Origin: Prevotellaceae bacterium
GTDB lineage: Bacteria > Bacteroidota > Bacteroidia > Bacteroidales > UBA932
NCBI GenBank assembly: GCA_031273285.1
Contig: JAISSE010000300.1
Coordinates: 1-7,314, forward strand
Reading direction: 5' to 3'
Length of the DNA: 7,314 nt
Made by a program: the position numbers and the translations under genes. This document shows positions 5,890 through 7,314 of the stretch, piece after piece; position 1 is the stretch's first letter; the number at the start of each line of letters is the position of its first letter. Under the pieces are notes generated by a model, which saw nothing but the letters and a program-made list of their open reading frames with translations, searched no databases and was not told the DNA's origin.

Positions 5890-5942
5890 AATAGAAAGAT
5901 TTGATTTAAAACAAAGTATTAAAAATAAGATAAGAATAAGTA

Positions 5943-5960
5943 ATTTTTAACGTTAAAAAT
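5943..5960. repeat. 18-bp perfect palindrome in the tuf leader
   Basis: ATTTTTAACGTTAAAAAT is perfectly self-complementary and ends 14 bases before the tuf ATG. In DNA it could bind a dimeric regulator. In RNA it could form a seven-pair A-U stem with an ACGU loop, close enough to the start codon to affect ribosome loading. No role is shown by the sequence itself. Confidence 0.75.
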
Positions 5961-5974
5961 AAGTTTTAGTAATT

Positions 5975-7165
5975 ATGGCAAAAGAAAAATTTGACAGGTC
6001 CAAGCCGCACGTAAATATTGGCACCATCGGTCACGTTGACCATGGCAAAACCACTCTTACTGCCGCTATTACCTCTGTTTTAGCCAAACAAGGCTATACT
6101 TCCGAAATCCGCAGTTTCGATTCTATCGATAACGCTCCCGAAGAAAAAGAAAGAGGTATCACAATTAACACTGCTCACGTTGAGTATCAAACAGCTAACC
6201 GGCACTATGCCCACGTTGACTGTCCCGGACACGCCGACTATGTTAAGAACATGGTTACAGGCGCGGCTCAAATGGACGGCGCAATTCTGGTCTGTGCCGC
6301 TACCGACGGTCCAATGCCCCAGACGCGCGAACATATCCTGTTGGCTCGTCAGGTGAATGTGCCTCGTATTGTTGTTTTCATGAACAAAGTTGATGCGGTC
6401 GATGACCCCGACATGCTGGAACTGGTTGAAATGGAATTGCGCGAGCTTCTGAATTTCTATCAGTTTGACGGGGATAACGCTCCCATCATCAGGGGTTCTG
6501 CATTAGGCGCTTTGAACGGCGACCCGCAATGGGAAGAAAAAGTGCTCGAACTGATGGCTGCGGTTGATGAATATATTCCCATACCTCCGCGCGACAACGA
6601 GAAACCTTTCCTCATGCCCGTCGAAGACGTATTCTCCATCACCGGACGCGGAACCGTTGCTACGGGACGTATCGAAACGGGTATCATCAAGGTGCAGGAA
6701 GAAATCGAAATCATCGGACTGGGTGAAAAACCCAAAAAATCGGTCGTTACAGGCGTTGAAATGTTCCGCAAACTTCTTGACAGAGGCGAAGCCGGCGACA
6801 ACGTAGGTCTGCTGCTGCGCGGTATCGACAAGAAGGAAATCAAACGGGGTCAAGTTATCGCACGTCCGAACACCATCACTCCTCATACTAAATTCAAAGC
6901 CGAAATTTATGTTTTGAAGAAAGAGGAAGGCGGACGTCATACGCCGTTCCGCAACAATTACCGTCCGCAATTCTATCTGCGTACACTTGATATCACAGGT
7001 GAAGTGGAATTGCCCGAAGGTGTGGAAATGGTTATGCCGGGCGATAATGTTACAATCACGGTTACTCTTATCTATCCTGTCGCTCTTAACCTGAATCTCC
7101 GTTTCGCAATACGCGAAGGCGGACGTACGGTTGGTGCAGGGCAGATTACCGAGATAATAGAATAA
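5975..7165 (+). CDS. tuf: Translation elongation factor Tu
   Basis: EF-Tu (396 residues, normal length) is the GTPase that carries aminoacyl-tRNA to the ribosomal A site. All GTP-binding motifs are present: GHVDHGKT (19-26), RGITI (60-64), DCPGH with the catalytic His86 (82-86), NKVD (137-140) and SAL (175-177). Domains 2 and 3 follow (about 210-396), including GGRHTPF (319-325), YRPQFY (329-334), MVMPGDN (352-358) and the [10 protein letters not shown] stretch (380-389). The C-terminus GQITEIIE is typical of Bacteroidetes. The ATG has no Shine-Dalgarno and follows a 100-base A/T-rich leader with an 18-bp palindrome. It lies downstream of four tRNA genes, so its mRNA is probably released by tRNA processing from a shared transcript, with a possible internal promoter. 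A hairpin terminator follows the stop. Confidence 0.99.
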   Translation: MAKEKFDRSKPHVNIGTIGHVDHGKTTLTAAITSVLAKQGYTSEIRSFDSIDNAPEEKERGITINTAHVEYQTANRHYAHVDCPGHADYVKNMVTGAAQMDGAILVCAATDGPMPQTREHILLARQVNVPRIVVFMNKVDAVDDPDMLELVEMELRELLNFYQFDGDNAPIIRGSALGALNGDPQWEEKVLELMAAVDEYIPIPPRDNEKPFLMPVEDVFSITGRGTVATGRIETGIIKVQEEIEIIGLGEKPKKSVVTGVEMFRKLLDRGEAGDNVGLLLRGIDKKEIKRGQVIARPNTITPHTKFKAEIYVLKKEEGGRHTPFRNNYRPQFYLRTLDITGEVELPEGVEMVMPGDNVTITVTLIYPVALNLNLRFAIREGGRTVGAGQITEIIE

Positions 7166-7182
7166 ATTTCTCTCTTTTTTTT

Positions 7183-7225
7183 GAGTTGGTCGTTTCAATA
7201 CTCAACGAAACGGCCAACTCTTTTT
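7183..7225 (+). terminator. Intrinsic terminator after tuf
   Basis: A 14-base-pair stem, 7183-7196 with 7207-7220 and one G-T pair, encloses a ten-base loop and is followed by five T. A run of eight T just before the stem (7175-7182) would act as the tail on the other strand, so it could stop transcription from both sides. It separates tuf from tRNA-Trp by ending 1 base before that gene. Confidence 0.88.
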
Positions 7226-7226
7226 C

Positions 7227-7297
7227 AGGGATGTAGTTCAAGGGTAGAATAGCGGTCTCCAAAACCGTTGATGGGAGTTCGAATCTCTCCATCCCTG
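7227..7297 (+). tRNA. tRNA-Trp (anticodon CCA)
   Basis: Acceptor arms AGGGATG (7227-7233) and CATCCCT (7290-7296) pair perfectly, with discriminator G as usual for tRNA-Trp. The anticodon stem GCGGT/ACCGT has one G-T pair and encloses CTCCAAA with anticodon CCA at 7259-7261. The T arm GGGAG/CTCTC carries TTCGAAT. CCA is not encoded. In many bacteria this gene sits just before secE and nusG, which would begin beyond the window. No promoter fits between the terminator and this gene, so it may depend on readthrough from tuf. Confidence 0.97.
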
Positions 7298-7314
7298 CAA
7301 ATCAAAACAGTGAA

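Noticed and set aside
6503..7198. 231-codon open frame on the - strand
   Set aside because: It is the antisense shadow of tuf, whose identity is certain.

Overview
The window looks like a housekeeping stretch from a Bacteroidetes chromosome, probably Bacteroidales. Four observations point there. Promoter-like sites match the Bacteroidetes -33 TTTG / -7 TAnnTTTG consensus. Most starts lack a Shine-Dalgarno sequence and sit behind A/T-rich leaders. One gene belongs to the DUF4254 family, which I know mainly from this phylum. RecA, EF-P and EF-Tu also carry Bacteroidetes-like sequence, for example an EF-Tu C-terminus of GQITEIIE. All recognised genes are on the + strand.

Region 1 (1-2693) is a likely operon: a short-chain polyprenyl diphosphate synthase, a DUF4254 protein whose start overlaps the previous stop (ATGA), and recA two bases further on. 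A TATATTTG promoter element lies at 6-13. Region 2 (2691-4626) is the least understood part. A TAATTTTG element overlaps the recA stop codon and precedes a helical, TPR-like protein with a cluster of Cys/His residues. That gene overlaps by ATGA a secreted protein built of YD-like beta repeats. Region 3 (4644-5213) is efp, with the conserved modifiable lysine, and appears to be read together with the genes before it.

Region 4 (5214-5529) is a 316-base non-coding gap with inverted repeats, a full -33/-7 promoter and a boxA-like leader. Region 5 (5530-7297) holds tRNA-Thr(TGT), tRNA-Tyr(GTA), tRNA-Gly(TCC), tRNA-Thr(GGT), tuf, a strong hairpin terminator and tRNA-Trp(CCA). The first five genes have the same order and anticodons as the E. 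coli thrU-tyrU-glyT-thrT-tufB operon. The window ends just after tRNA-Trp, where secE and nusG would be expected.

Most of the window therefore serves translation (EF-P, EF-Tu, tRNAs), isoprenoid supply and DNA repair. I see no mobile element, CRISPR array, defence system or convincing undescribed system. The best leads for something new are the TPR-like/YD-repeat gene pair between recA and efp, the palindromes at the tRNA-tuf promoter and in the tuf leader, and a mismatched acceptor stem in tRNA-Thr(GGT).
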